Of a stretch of DNA of 64,000 bases, positions 22,482 to 33,130 are shown one piece after another. The notes beneath the pieces were generated by a model. The model searched no databases. It saw nothing but the letters and a program-made list of their open reading frames with translations, and had not been told where the DNA came from. This stretch comes from Nematopogon swammerdamellus (taxonomy: Eukaryota; Arthropoda; Insecta; Lepidoptera; Adelidae): assembly GCA_946902875.1 (NCBI GenBank), contig OX336340.1, positions 17,375,566 through 17,439,565 of the forward strand. The letters run 5' to 3'. The position numbers and the translations under genes are program-made. How positions within the stretch are numbered: position 1 is the first letter of the stretch; each line of letters begins with the position of its first letter.

Positions 22482-22656
22482 TGACAGGCAAACGGAGCGT
22501 GGAAAGACCACCCGCCAGGTGAGACGACGACATAGACTACGTCGGCGGAAAGCAGTGGTTCCGTACCGCTGAAGGCCGGGAGGACTGGAGGAAAATTGGA
22601 GAGGCGTATGTCCAGCAGTGGACGCTTACACGCTGACTGACTGACTGACTGTATAC
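22482..22656 (+). pseudogene. RTE-type LINE ORF C-terminus, copy 1
   Basis: Plus strand encodes '..GGKQWFRTAEGREDWRKIG' and 'EAYVQQWTLTR' followed by a stop and a (CTGA)n tail. This is the end of the RTE-clade endonuclease/RT protein. 'actgtatac' at 22473-22481 and 22648-22656 is a likely 9-bp target-site duplication. Strong 5' truncation; about 170 bp remain. The same family is at 26435-26890. Confidence 0.75.
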
Positions 22657-22875
22657 ATATTGAAAATAAATGAATGCTCTTACTATTCACGAACGCAAAA
22701 TAATCTCGCTTCACAATCGCTGACAGACCGGCAGACAACGGCATGTGACAACCCGATCCGGATGCCATTTAGTCGTATCACTCAGATGATAGAGGATGAG
22801 GGTTCTGAGCCGCGGTGCACGTCGGATATCACCGATTTCACGGCCCGCCGCGCCGCCCTCTACCCAAAGCGCTAA
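22657..22875 (+). pseudogene. coding-like fragment, unidentified
   Basis: Frame ending at the TAA of 22873-22875: 'NPIRMPFSRITQMIEDEG', 'CTSDITDFTARRAALYPKR'. Third codon positions are mostly G or C in the last 40 codons, unlike the AT-rich surroundings, which is why I list it. No ATG opens it and no splice site is obvious; it starts right after the RTE insertion. It could be a relic of a host gene, a terminal exon or a transposon protein. Confidence 0.25.
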
Positions 22876-23117
22876 CAAGATTCATACATACATACATATA
22901 TAAAACTATACTCGTACATTTATACATATATATTGCTACGCGGAAAATCGAGTGGTACAATTTTGTGCGTAAAAATTCTGGCGCCCAATAAAAATTATTT
23001 AACAACGAAAATGTTTTGTATAAAGATATTACGAGTATATTAGGTAGCTCCTATAAAGTGTGGCCTTTTGTCTGTTTTTGTCCAAAAACTACTGCTTTAA
23101 AGGATAAAAATTTTTTA

Positions 23118-23388
23118 GGTTTCCGTACCCTTTACGGAAGCCTATTAGATATTAAGCCTATGCCGTCTTTCTGTCTGTCTGTCCTACTGCTGTATCTTTG
23201 GAATCGTAATAGGTAGTTGGTTGAAATTGTCACAGAATATTTGTTATTATGGCGGATATAATTACAAATAATAAAAAATAGAAGGAGTAAAACCATAATG
23301 GGACCCCCATACAATAAAACATGTTGTTTCAATTTGTTTATGGTGCGGAAACTTCTGTGCGCGAGTCCGACTCGCACTTGGCCGGTTT
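23118..23388 (+). repeat. repeat G, copy 4
   Basis: 'ggtttccgtacccttta', the ctgtctgtctgtc stretch, 'tggaatcgtaataggtag', 'gactcgcacttggccggtttt'. Near full length. It is followed at about 23450-23515 by a LINE 3'-UTR fragment. Confidence 0.7.
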
Positions 23389-23571
23389 TTCATATTATTC
23401 TGATCTAATCATTATACAACCAACCAAATCATAAAACAAACATTATTATCCGTGGCATTAAACTTCTTTTTGCTTCGTTTTTCTTACGGTGTACAAAATA
23501 ATTTGATTTGATTAAAATTAAGTACATTAACACACATATAAAATCATAAAACTTACATTATTCTATTTCAG

Positions 23572-23722
23572 ATACATAATCACCCCAATTTGGCTCCTAC
23601 CTCACCTCAAAATAACCCCGAATATTCACTATAGTGGCCGCACACCGTACTCAAGCCGGCATTACCCGGACTCCGACCTCGACTACTTCTGCGTACAGTT
23701 TGAAAATAGCGCTAATTTATAA
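23572..23722 (+). other. candidate terminal exon (weak)
   Basis: A good acceptor (ttattctatttcag, ending 23571) is followed by a frame open to a TAA at 23720-23722, about 49 codons, ending 'HYPDSDLDYFCVQFENSANL'. This patch is more GC-rich than its flanks. No similarity recognised; chance is quite possible. Confidence 0.15.
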
Positions 23723-24780
23723 CAAAGTGCTCTAGCTAGGGCAACGAAATAGTTAAATACTTTGAGGAAAACCCGTAGGAATTATTTAAGAGACGTAGTG
23801 AAACAGGACAAAGGTGTACGTATGTAAGTATGTGTGCCTACGTATTACCGCACACTGGCTAATATAAGAGGACTAAGTAAAACAAATACGTAATTGAGTA
23901 CCTACCTATTTTGTGTTCAGTATACAAGTACAAGTAGGTATTAAATTTATCGGCATTTTAATATACCGCTATAAGTTGTACTTCGGACATTAAGGTCACT
24001 AGATGGCGTTAAACTCACAGACATTCACAGACTAAATTTCACAAACAGAATTTCACCCGCTCGCCTATTGTAACGAATTTGTATAAATTGGTGTTCAATA
24101 AAGAATAAATACATAGATTATATTGGTTCCAGAGCTCGCGACTAAAACATACAAATTATTTTCAGCATAGATATTGCCTAAAGCACCACATGATAATAAC
24201 CTACTATCCTTAGACCGGAATCTGAAAAATCGGCACTATTTAATATAATTGCTTCTTATGTTTTCGTTGAAACGAAAAAAAAAGAAGAAATTTAACATGA
24301 CGGGAAGACCTAAACGATAAGGCACTCATGAATAATTGAAATGCTCGTATAATTCTGTGTTCTGCAGATATTAAGAAGGAATATAATTTCATAAAAGAAA
24401 TATTGATAAGAACTCCGAATACGACAATTTTTGTTTTAGGAATATCTTGTTAAAACCGAATAAAAACTGGTTGTGGCCATAAGTTTAGGAAATCACACGT
24501 ATGCATCCATACCAAATTAGTGTTTATGTTAAACCTTACCAAAATCGAGTTCTTCTTATGGTTTTCCTAAATTGTAGCCAAGAATCTTTGTTTTGAAACC
24601 ATTTTTTTTATGGAGATGCGAGTATGTATGTGTGCCTGCAGCGCTGGATTTTCGGTTCGTCACTAACATTCGACTTTATTTTATACAGAATTTATTTTAG
24701 AAAGTTTCAACATATAAAACATAATATAAAAACTATTCATCAAACCCCACAAAAATAACTTAGCTGAATAAGATCTGCGT
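23723..24780. other. unassigned AT-rich DNA
   Basis: No gene or repeat recognised. 'ctagatggcgttaaac' at 24000 resembles the core of an insect CTCF-type site. Confidence 0.45.
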
Positions 24781-25599
24781 CTCTCCGAACTAGAGAGTGG
24801 ACTCTCAGCGCCAAGCGTAACAATCTCATTAGGTGCAGTGTCGGCAGAGCGATGTCGCTACTCTTCAAGGGTTAGTCCGTCCATTGTTGACGTTGCACGC
24901 TGGCCGAGCCGCTTGTGCTACAATCGTTTAGTGTTCAGAGGCGAGTGGTTAGGCTGGCGCCGGGCTGGCGGCGGCGGGGGCGCGAGGGCGGCGGGGCCGC
25001 GAGGCTGTGTTACGCAATCCTGCCTTCACGCGAGGGCGGGAAGGGGGGAGGTGCAAATTTGGCGCTGCATCCGGCGCAGGGGCGGAAATCTTTATTTTTG
25101 TAACAGTCACTATAGCTCCGAATGCTTGCGTTCTTAGCTGAATGTATTGAGCCATTTGGGAATCTTCATTGTTTGTATGATTGGTTTTTTTTTTCAAAGC
25201 GATGCGAAGTGTAAAGATAAGTAAAATAAGTTTGACGCCATTTTTCTAACCTCATTCCAATCGAAACGACATGTAGAGTCGCTTTGTCTATTCATAGTTT
25301 TTTTTTATTACTTATTTCTTTTTTACTTGGTTTTCCCGTTCGATCCTGTTTGAAGAAACTGAACATAACTGAACTCTACTTGCCTCCTCTATCTAAATCA
25401 GAAAAGAAAACAAGGCAATTAGTGGCAAGTGAACCGGCCGACTCACCTATCCCGGAAGCCGCTGTCTCCCCGGCGACTGTACTCCAACTTCGACACACCG
25501 TCCCAAATCCAGTTACATAACTCCGATTACCACTAACGCCTCGCGCCTACCACTACCTGTGAAAAACTTCCAAAGAGTCACTGTCACTATTGAACTTGG
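24781..25599. other. GC island and flank
   Basis: 24945-25090 is strongly GC-rich (ggcggcgggggcgcgag). The frames over it, up to 99 codons, are composition effects. The frame at 25284 that resembles a signal peptide starts at TTG and has no ATG. Confidence 0.35.
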
Positions 25600-25912
25600 T
25601 GCGAGGAGAGGTGGGAAAAGTTGTGCAGAGAGTGCAAGCGTGCGGGCGCGGGCCGAGCGGCGCCGCGCGAACTTTGAAAGTTGCGTCAAGTTGATGCGCG
25701 GCGGTGGCGGAGCGCGGGGAGCGCGGCGCGGCTGTAGCGGCGCGGAGCAGAGGCTGTGTCGCGGCGCGCGACCGCCCAGGAGTGACGGCGGCGGCGGAGA
25801 TCGCGCCGGCCGGACGCGCAGGCGCCCCGCCCTAGCCGCTTACGTCACGCCGCCCGCCCTCCCCGCGACGCCCTCGCCCAGCGCCCTGACGGACGGACGA
25901 GACGCTCCAAGC
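25600..25912. promoter_or_regulatory. CpG-rich island, promoter-like
   Basis: About 300 bp of dense CpG with 'cttacgtcacgcc' (a CRE/ATF-like site) near 25840. It is the second strongest GC island in the window after 47.6-48.4 kb. The open plus frame of 133 codons has no domain and is likely a composition effect. It could be a promoter or 5' UTR on either strand; the sequence does not decide. Confidence 0.3.
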
Positions 25913-25915
25913 TTA

Positions 25916-26231
25916 AACCACGTTCTCACGACGCGAGTCATACGGGCATCTTTTAGTTGAACCAGTAAAATTTCAAATGAATTGCGTTTTTACGCTTTAA
26001 GCGATTTTAGAACCTACCAGACAATCGTTGCAAGATGGTGCCAAACAAAGTCGTGCTAACGTCATAGATTTGAACCGAGTTGAATACCAAAACTTGACAG
26101 GGACCAACTTTCTCTTGTTCAACAAAAGTTAGTCAACTTTTATTGAGAGCATGTTCTCACGATACGACTGTCTTTCAATTCTCAAACAAATTTAAGTTGA
26201 CCGATTAAAATCGCCCCGTGAGAACGCGGCT
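25916..26231. mobile_element. TTA-flanked MITE (PIF/Harbinger-like)
   Basis: 316 bp with 15-bp inverted ends AACCACGTTCTCACG / AGCCGCGTTCTCACG and TTA on both sides (25913-25915, 26232-26234). An internal copy of the left end ('gttctcacga..cga') recurs at about 26150-26215 in the same direction, so the element itself contains a partial duplication. Confidence 0.65.
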
Positions 26232-26434
26232 TTACACTCCTAGTGTAGTGTGTACCCACCACAAAGCAAGAAATCGCATCACGCCCTCTAAGACTACCCC
26301 CGCTCGGTGCTCTGTGGCATCCATCCACCCACACGCGACCCACCTCTTTTCGTCACATTATGAAAGTGTCCTAAACCCGTATGGTTAGGTTGCCTATTTG
26401 TGACCCGTGCATTATAAATTGAGAATAACTACAT

Positions 26435-26890
26435 GTCAGTCAGTCAGTCCGTCAGTCAGCGTGTAAGCGTCCATTGCTGGACATACGCCTCTCCAATTTT
26501 CCTCCAGTCCTCCTGGCCTTCAGCGATACGGAACCACTGCTTTCCGCCGACGTACTTGATGTCGTCGTCCCACCTGGCGGGTGGTCTTCCCACAATCCGT
26601 TTTCCTGTCCACGGCCGCCAGTGTAGGACACGGTTACTCCAACGGTCATCGTCTCTTCGGCTAACGTGCCCAGCCCACTGCCACTTGAGCTTAGCCACCC
26701 GGTGTCGAATCTCGACTACTTTGGTGCGTCGGCGGATTGCCTCGATACGCACCATATCACGTAGCGATATTCCCAGCATGGCTCGCTCCATTGTTCGCTG
26801 GGCAACCTTCAACCTTTGGACAACACCGACCGTCAGAGCCCACGTTTCGCACCCGTACGTTATAACCGGGAGGATACTTAAATTTTGCGT
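26435..26890 (-). pseudogene. RTE-type LINE ORF C-terminus, copy 2, with target-site duplication
   Basis: The minus strand encodes the last 145 or so residues of an RTE-clade protein without a stop: 'ILPVITYGCETWALT', 'VAQRTMERAMLGISL', 'IRRRTKV', 'KLKWQWAGHVSRR', 'GRPPARWDDDIK', 'GEAYVQQWTLTR'. A stop at 26456 and a (CTGA)n tail follow. 'aataactacat' at 26424-26434 and 26891-26901 is an 11-bp target-site duplication, so both ends are known and the copy is 5'-truncated to 456 bp. The endonuclease and RT catalytic parts are missing. The open frame suggests a fairly young insertion. Confidence 0.85.
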
Positions 26891-26901
26891 AATAACTACA
26901 T

Positions 26902-28326
26902 ACTACTAGCGAATAGGAAATACATTTCTGAGCCGAATACAGATAAATATTTTTTTTGTTATAATATATTATTCGTTTAGGAATATTCGCGGTGCTATTA
27001 TAAAAGAAAAATTGTCTTACAGATCTATGATAATGATAATGATAATTTTCTCTTTCATGAAATCCACACTAGGAACAATTTTCCTGTATTTATGTACGTG
27101 TCGATGTGTTAGTTTCATAGACCTGACGAAAGCTTGCAAAGTTGTCAAACTGATATACCTACGCGTAATCGTGAGATCTAATCTAATCGTGGAGAGTGTA
27201 TAATTTCAATTAACACATCGACGAATTATTATAATTTCCAATTCCGCCTTTTGCGTTTCATGGTTTCTATTTCATTATGATAACTATGTCCTCCTAGAAA
27301 TGAACAAATGTTGTATAATTCAGAATATCCGCCATTAAAAATATAGGTAATAATTGCGAAAATTTCAAAGAAAACATCGACTGTTTATTTCGGATAATTT
27401 AGTAGTAATTCTAGCGAGTTATTATGAAAGATGTTAATGGTTATATTAATTCATTCAGTTTTAATTTTTTATTTTTCTTGACATTTTCTTTGTGTATAGC
27501 TAGCGTTATATTGTGTTTTATATTAAGTATAAAATTTTTGACGATGGCCAATTTTCTGCTTCACAGTTAAAATTTAAATGAATAACGAATCTAAGTGTAT
27601 TTTGTGTACCTACAGATGATGAAGGAAATAAATAAATTTAAATTAATCAAAATAACCTAATACAATAAAATTAAACTAGAATTAAGAAATATGATAAAAC
27701 TAAACTAAAATAACTTATAAACTAAACCTAAAAAATAAATAAATAAATAAAAATTAAAACTACCTATAAATAAAATATTTCATTTAATTAATTAATTTTT
27801 ATATATTAATATTATTTATAAAATTACACAATACAGATATTTCGACTGTGTTGTCGTCATCAGTGAAAAATATAACATATTATGTATGGTGTTGATATTT
27901 ATGACATATGAGTGGTTGATATGGTAATTTTTTTTTTTTTTTTTTTTTTTTTAATGAACGATATTTAATCCCGGGGTATGATGCGCGCCTAGGTTCCATA
28001 TGAATGATGATTCCCAAGTTCTTAAATCTATTTCTTTAAGTGGTGGACTGAATGATTTAATGATGCGGACGATTTTGTAAATAAAAATAATTTATTGTCA
28101 ATATTTAATTAATTAAAAATAGATTAATTAATTCATTTAAAAATAGAATGTCATATAATTAAATCCAAGCTTCAAACTTAAATATATATTTTTAAGTTAC
28201 CTTTTCATTGTGCAACAGAATACAGACAACAAACCGTTTGATAATTAACGAATACACGCTGAGAGATCTACAAAATATTTTGAGAGAGTAGGCAGGCAGA
28301 GACTACATTGGCCATTCTCGTATACG
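26902..28326. other. unassigned AT-rich DNA
   Basis: A long T run at about 27929-27952 may be the tail of an unrecognised minus-strand retroposon. Nothing else. Confidence 0.45.
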
Positions 28327-28412
28327 GTGCCCGGCAGTAAGTTATGAACATCGCGCTTTAGAAAGAGATCGTCCGGCTGTAGTGCGTCGCACAAACTCGC
28401 ACATCTCTTGTA
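28327..28412. mobile_element. half copy of the hairpin MITE of 22303-22475
   Basis: 'gtgcccggcagtaa', 'gctttagaaagagatcgtcc', 'tgtagtgcgtcgca'. The second arm is absent. Confidence 0.55.
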
Positions 28413-28504
28413 TGTCTCTTACTCTCCTGTCATTCAGTTGATTGTGTTGCACAATGGTACCTACCACCGATCGATGTACATAATATTTAAGTTTATTATA
28501 TACA

Positions 28505-28640
28505 TATATATGCCGGCAAAATGCTAAAGGGCGACAGGATCGCCACGTCTCACCCTTTAGCACGGCATTTTGCCCTTATCTCTTAGTCGCCTTTTACGAA
28601 ATGCGTGGGGAGTGGGGCTATTATTTTTAAGTACCGGCCC
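28505..28640 (+). repeat. repeat F, 3' part
   Basis: 'aaaatgctaaagggcgaca' and 'cttagtcgccttttacga', ending near 'gtaccggccccgcacgg'. An inverted pair 'aaaatgctaaaggg' / 'cctttagcacggcatttt' forms a small hairpin at about 28518-28572. Confidence 0.55.
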
Positions 28641-28849
28641 CGCACGGTAAACCATTCCGAGAAACCATTTACACAATATGTAATGTTAGAAAAGCGCTGG
28701 ACCGATTGTATCACTCTAGAAGGAGACTATGTTGAGGAATAAAATAGAATTTTGCAAAAAAAATAATTATCATGTAATAAACAAGGTTGCTCGCTTAAAT
28801 TAAAAGAACATATATCATCGTCGTGTGACAGTTGTACATATGTATCTCT

Positions 28850-29020
28850 ATCTCTACTTCTTATAAAAGGGAACGTCTGTCTGTCTGTATGTTAAACTCC
28901 GTTTAAGGTCAACTCCGGAACCGCTGAACAGAGAGATCATCTATTATCATATTTGCGTTTGAATCGGATTTGCTATTAAACCGAGTCTACCGCGAGCGTA
29001 GCCGCGGGCAAAAGCTAATT
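28850..29020 (-). repeat. repeat J, copy 1
   Basis: Bounded by the reversed word 'cgagcgtagccgcgggcaaaagct', abundant in lepidopteran genomes, and by 'ctacttcttataaaaggg' on the other side, with a gtctgtctgtctg stretch between. Confidence 0.5.
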
Positions 29021-29510
29021 ATTAATGACATTTTACTCTCTGCACAGAAATTGAACGCAACTGTGACAAAGTTCTACAGGTTTACCTCCCACTTTTCAAC
29101 TTTTGTCGCTAACCGTACCTGCTAGAGGGTGTATAAAGATTAACGACGTCGCCCCGCGATAAATTGTAGCCCTCAGCTAAGTAGAACTCTGCGTCCAAGC
29201 TCCACTTAAATTAATATATTGCGTTTCCCGAACAGGTATTCATTTATCTCGGGCTTATTTACAAGAATACACAATGTTGAGATGTTATGATGTCTCCCGA
29301 GCTTCTGTTGTCTTCTTGCCTTTGAGTTGAATTTTCAGCGATAAAAAGTTATGTAAAATATATTCGTCACCGTGAAATGACAAAATAAAACTGTCCTTTG
29401 TAATTTATTTGGGAAAAAGAGCTACGACTGTAGTAGGACAGCAAAGACAGACAGACGGACAATGAAGTCTCGCCGTAATTAGTCATCTTGTCATATTTTT
29501 ATATGAAAAT
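29021..29510. other. unassigned DNA
   Basis: Balanced composition, no repeat recognised; unique DNA of possible regulatory interest but without a definite signal. Confidence 0.4.
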
Positions 29511-29637
29511 TGACACGGTTGGCTACATCACCTACTACATCCGTGATGTCAGCCCATAATACCTTGTTGAACTAGGTGCCATATCAGTGCTTCCGTTCGG
29601 TCGTGCCGGCAATAAACTGAACTGGACAGAAAATACG
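29511..29637 (-). repeat. SINE A, 3' half, fused to a LINE tail
   Basis: 'tgacacggttggctac', 'gtgatgtcagccca', 'gaactggacagaaaa'. It stops at 29637 and the next base starts LINE C2. Confidence 0.65.
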
Positions 29638-29815
29638 AACTTGGGGGGAAATATATGGGCAGGAAGAGCGTTCCAGATTTTACCGGTTCTCTAAAGGAAA
29701 GATCTGCAGAACCGATTGGTACGCATCCGCGGTAAGTCCAGCGTGTAGGGATGCAAGCCCTGCCTAGTGCGCGTGGTGTGAAGGTGGAAAGGGGACGGCT
29801 CCTCCGAGTACTCCA
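29638..29815 (-). pseudogene. LINE C2 tail, upstream segment
   Basis: The minus strand reads 'GLHPYTLDLPRMRTNRFCRS' and 'RTGKIWNALPAHIFPP', the post-RT region of a CR1/jockey-like LINE. The C-terminal rest seen in other C2 copies (YNLGSFKRGV.., RHGIRNP) is replaced by the SINE A half. Confidence 0.6.
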
Positions 29816-30154
29816 TAGGAAATAAATAATATTAATTATGAATTCAGCTTACCGGTGCTATTGTAGCGAACGCATTCATATAGGTAAGCCGATTTCATAA
29901 TTATTATTACTATGAGTGACGGTGCGGGGCTAAAAAGCAATTTACATCAAAAGGAGTTTGAAAACCGAAGCACAAAAGGAAAGTTTAATAATCCTATCCC
30001 GTCCTAATAACTAATAACATGTTCAAACGACGTTTCCATAAACTGTGTGTGATACCTGATGGCGGAGAGTAGATAAATCGATATAATTACCGTACATATT
30101 CTATCCACTTTTACATAATTATGTAAAGTTTCATATAGGTAAGTATTTTTTTAT
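29816..30154. other. unassigned DNA
   Basis: No gene or repeat recognised. Confidence 0.4.
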
Positions 30155-30236
30155 GTAATCCGGTATGGGTGGCTGAGTCGGAGGGGCCAAAGCGCTACCG
30201 GGAGATTTCCCTGGATTTCTTGCTATACTGGAATAG
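30155..30236 (-). repeat. SINE B, 3' fragment
   Basis: 'atgtaatccggtatgggtgg', 'cggaggggccaaagcgc', 'cttgctatactgg'. Confidence 0.55.
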
Positions 30237-30349
30237 TATGTATATAATATATAGTATATAAGAGTTGACGTATATTGCAATATTAATTTAATTTCTGATC
30301 ATATCGGTAATGTTATTCTTTGTCCATATAAAATATTAATTTATATTTC

Positions 30350-30510
30350 ATACCATTATCCTTTATCTTTAGTACTGCATTGTCCGCTTCTAAGCATTTC
30401 ATCTCAAAGGTTAGTTTGTAAAGAATTCCGCAAGGCATTAAACTCGCCTTTTGTGGCCTTTTACATACCTACTGGTGAACAATAAATATATTTTCATTTC
30501 ATTTTCAATA
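30350..30510 (+). repeat. LINE 3'-UTR fragment
   Basis: 'gcattaaactcgccttttg', 'ggtgaacaataaatat', then a TTTCATTTCATTTTC tail. Confidence 0.5.
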
Positions 30511-31321
30511 ATGAAAGCATGATGCTTGAACTATCATTCAGGCTGCGGAGGAAACGTGAGAAATGTTTTAACTACTTATTGCTGAAATTCTAAGTTTCCA
30601 AGATTTGTTTTTCTTGAAACTTAGATTAAGCCAAAATAAATATGGCACAAACTAAGCAGAACTCGGTTCCGCAATGTGGGTCGTAATTTAAAATTAAGAT
30701 AACCCAGAAAGAGAATGCTCGAGCTTCGCCTGAAATTCTTGACGCATCAAAGGATTCGCGTAGTTAGGCCATTACTCCGGGATTCTAGTCAAACCAACTA
30801 TAACTTCGGAAGCCTTAAAATGAGATCAAAATATCATATATATATAAAATGACATAGCACGAATTGTAAAGAAAATACACTTCGGCAAGTACTTTCAAAT
30901 TAATTCAAATTCAAATAATTTATTTACTTACAAAACAAAATTTTACATTATTACTTTTCGCGAGATTTTATTTACACACACGCTGCCGCAGCAGCATAGC
31001 AGCACGCACACACGCACACACAACACACCTAGTCACATAGCCTAGCTAGTCAGAATATTATGTGCTACTCGTATCAACAGTGAAAATAATTTATCAACGG
31101 AGGAACCTAAATTATATCCCTGATAGAAGGATCCAGTTTGTTCATCACAAAGGGGCCAAGGAAGGAGTAGGCACTTTCTTATCCAACAATCACGGTCCAT
31201 TGAAATTAATTAGTACCTACTTTTATGATAACTTAGCGATAAGCTTTTTGAATACAAATCGAAAAGCTAAACTTATTTATACATGGCTTAAGTGAGAGCA
31301 TGTTTTTCAAAAGGTTTTTTA
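30511..31321. other. unassigned DNA
   Basis: A small hairpin at about 30589-30624 (ctaagtttccaaga / ttcttgaaacttag), an inverted A-rich tail near 30905-30950, and a ca-rich stretch at about 30975-31025. No gene. Confidence 0.4.
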
Positions 31322-31705
31322 TTTATTACTAGATTTTACCCGCGGCTTCGCTCGCATAGCCTATGTCCATCCTGAAGGTCCATTAAATATTGGTCAAAGA
31401 ATTTTTAAAATCGGATGAGTATTTCGGAGATTACCCCCTACATCTAAACTTTCAAATTTACAAACTTTACCTCTTTATAATTTAGATATTATTTTGTGAT
31501 TTTTAGTTTTAGTTTTTTTTTTACAATTTTGAGTATACTAGATTGTATTGTCAGCAGCACCAAACTTGTGTGCAAAATTTCAGCTCATTTGGTTCGGCGA
31601 AACTGGTTTTAAATTTAGTTCTATGACCGGACCCACAATAATAAACAAGTTAATTTAAATAAAAGCTTAAATAATTTAATAAAAATCGTCAGGTACAGCT
31701 AGTGT
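31322..31705 (+). repeat. repeat J, copy 2
   Basis: 'ttacccgcggcttcgctcgc', then 'tttttaaaatcggatgag', 'ttcagctcatttggttc', ending 'tacagctagtg'. Confidence 0.5.
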
Positions 31706-31997
31706 TTTATATAATAAAATTGTTATAATAATTCTCAACGACAGCTGCGGAAGCTCAAGTTTGCAAATGCAGAGCAGTGACAAATGCAATAAAGCCTAGC
31801 TAGAGAAGCGCTCGTGAAAACAACTTACGTAGAGTTCGTGAAAATCTCATTTAAATGTCAAGAGAATAATATTATGTCCTCTATGAAAACTAGTTTACTT
31901 TGCAAAGTATTACGTCTCACAAATGCAACGAGAATAATTCTTGGAAACAGTTGGTACTAGCAAAAGTTAAATGTGTTGTATTGTAATTGATAGGTGG

Positions 31998-32320
31998 CTT
32001 CCTTAACCCTTCACAGGTGATGGCCAAACTGTAGCCGACTGGGTTGTCACCACGGAACCGGGCGTAAGATAGCTGCATAGCAGCCTCGGCTGTGTTCTCC
32101 TCTAGTCTAGTATTTTTATTTTTATTTTTTATTTTATTTTATTTATTTAGAGTAACCAACAGTGTGATCAACATAAAATTTACAAAAATACAATGGCTCA
32201 CACATACACACCGCTAATAGGTCAACAACTACCAGTATAGCCAGCAATCCAAATGGTAACCGCTATGGCACCTTCTCGACTTTGATATTGGCTGGTCGAA
32301 GCATGTAGAGTAGAGGTAGA
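31998..32320 (+). repeat. SINE B, split by a retroposon tail
   Basis: The left part keeps 'gtagccgactgggttg' and 'tgcatagcagcctcgg'; the right part resumes at 'gtatagccagcaatcc' and ends 'gatattggctggtcga'. Between them (about 32113-32230) lies a minus-strand retroposon end starting with a ttttattttt tail, flanked by short 'agtat' repeats. Confidence 0.55.
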
Positions 32321-32436
32321 GTTTAAGTAACTTATGAAAACATAGAGTGACTAAAAAAATTCAAGTCGCTGAACTTTTTACCCAACTACGGCGAAGCCAA
32401 AAGGAGGGTTATTATTTTAGCACCGTATTTATGTAT

Positions 32437-32876
32437 ACAACGTGTCCTAAAACTCAACGTCAAGCGGGAACCAAGGAGTAGGTCAGTTTATGACTACCCA
32501 GGGAAAAATAAGAAAAAAAATCGGAGTTATTTGTTCTTTATGATATGAGCATTTTTTGAAAAACGTTGAAAATTTTACTAATTTTTTTTTTTTGTGATAA
32601 AACTATGTATGGGCATTTTGGTTGTATTCGGGATACTGATCAATAGCAGAGTTTTTAGGCTTACCAATAAAAATACAATTATATTTGCAAATTTGTAGTC
32701 GTAGTACCTAAAAATGTTGTACGAGATGCAAATTTTAATTTTTTTTTTTCAAAAAATGCTCATATCATTAAAAACAAATTACTGCGATTTTTTTTCTTAC
32801 TATATTTTTCCCTGAGTAGTAAAAAACTGGCCTACTCCCTGGTGCCCGCTTGACGTTGAGTTTTGGGATACGTTGT
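32437..32876. mobile_element. 440-bp MITE with about 53-bp terminal inverted repeats
   Basis: Left end acaacgtgtcctaaaactc, right end gagttttgggatacgttgt; both continue with 'aacgtcaagcggg' and 'gagtaggycagttt'. Subterminal similarity carries on to about 130 bp (cagggaaaaat, gatatgagcattttttga). Flanking tat/ta repeats fit a TA-type target. No transposase. Confidence 0.75.
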
Positions 32877-32878
32877 AT

Positions 32879-32895
32879 ATGTATGTATGTATATA

Positions 32896-32944
<49 letters not shown>

Positions 32945-32946
32945 GT
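32879..32946. repeat. (GTAT)n microsatellite
   Basis: About 17 imperfect units. Confidence 0.85.
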
Positions 32947-33130
32947 ATTATGTATGTATGTTCGTACTTAAATTATTTAAGCAATTTAGAATACGTGGTA
33001 TTGTTGGATTCATCTCGATAACCCGCGTGCCATAGGCTAGATATTTTTTATGGAAAAATCAAAATGGCTGACCATAGGCACCATACTGTCTAACTTTGAA
33101 AATTATTTTCTTCAAACCCATTGGGTTTGG

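Larger units (their letters stand above)
32379..33130 (+). repeat. repeat D, copy 3, with a MITE inside
   Basis: 'ttacccaactacgg', 'aaaggagggttatt', then, after the MITE (32437-32876), a (GTAT)n run at about 32879-32946 and 'aaatggctgaccatagg', 'ttcttcaaacccattggg'. Confidence 0.55.

Noticed and set aside
22238..22768. 176-codon minus frame
   Set aside because: Antisense shadow over a hairpin MITE and an RTE fragment.
25284..25520. Frame beginning MSIHSFFLLLISFLLG, signal-peptide-like
   Set aside because: The first codon is TTG, with no ATG; the hydrophobic run comes from a T-rich stretch.
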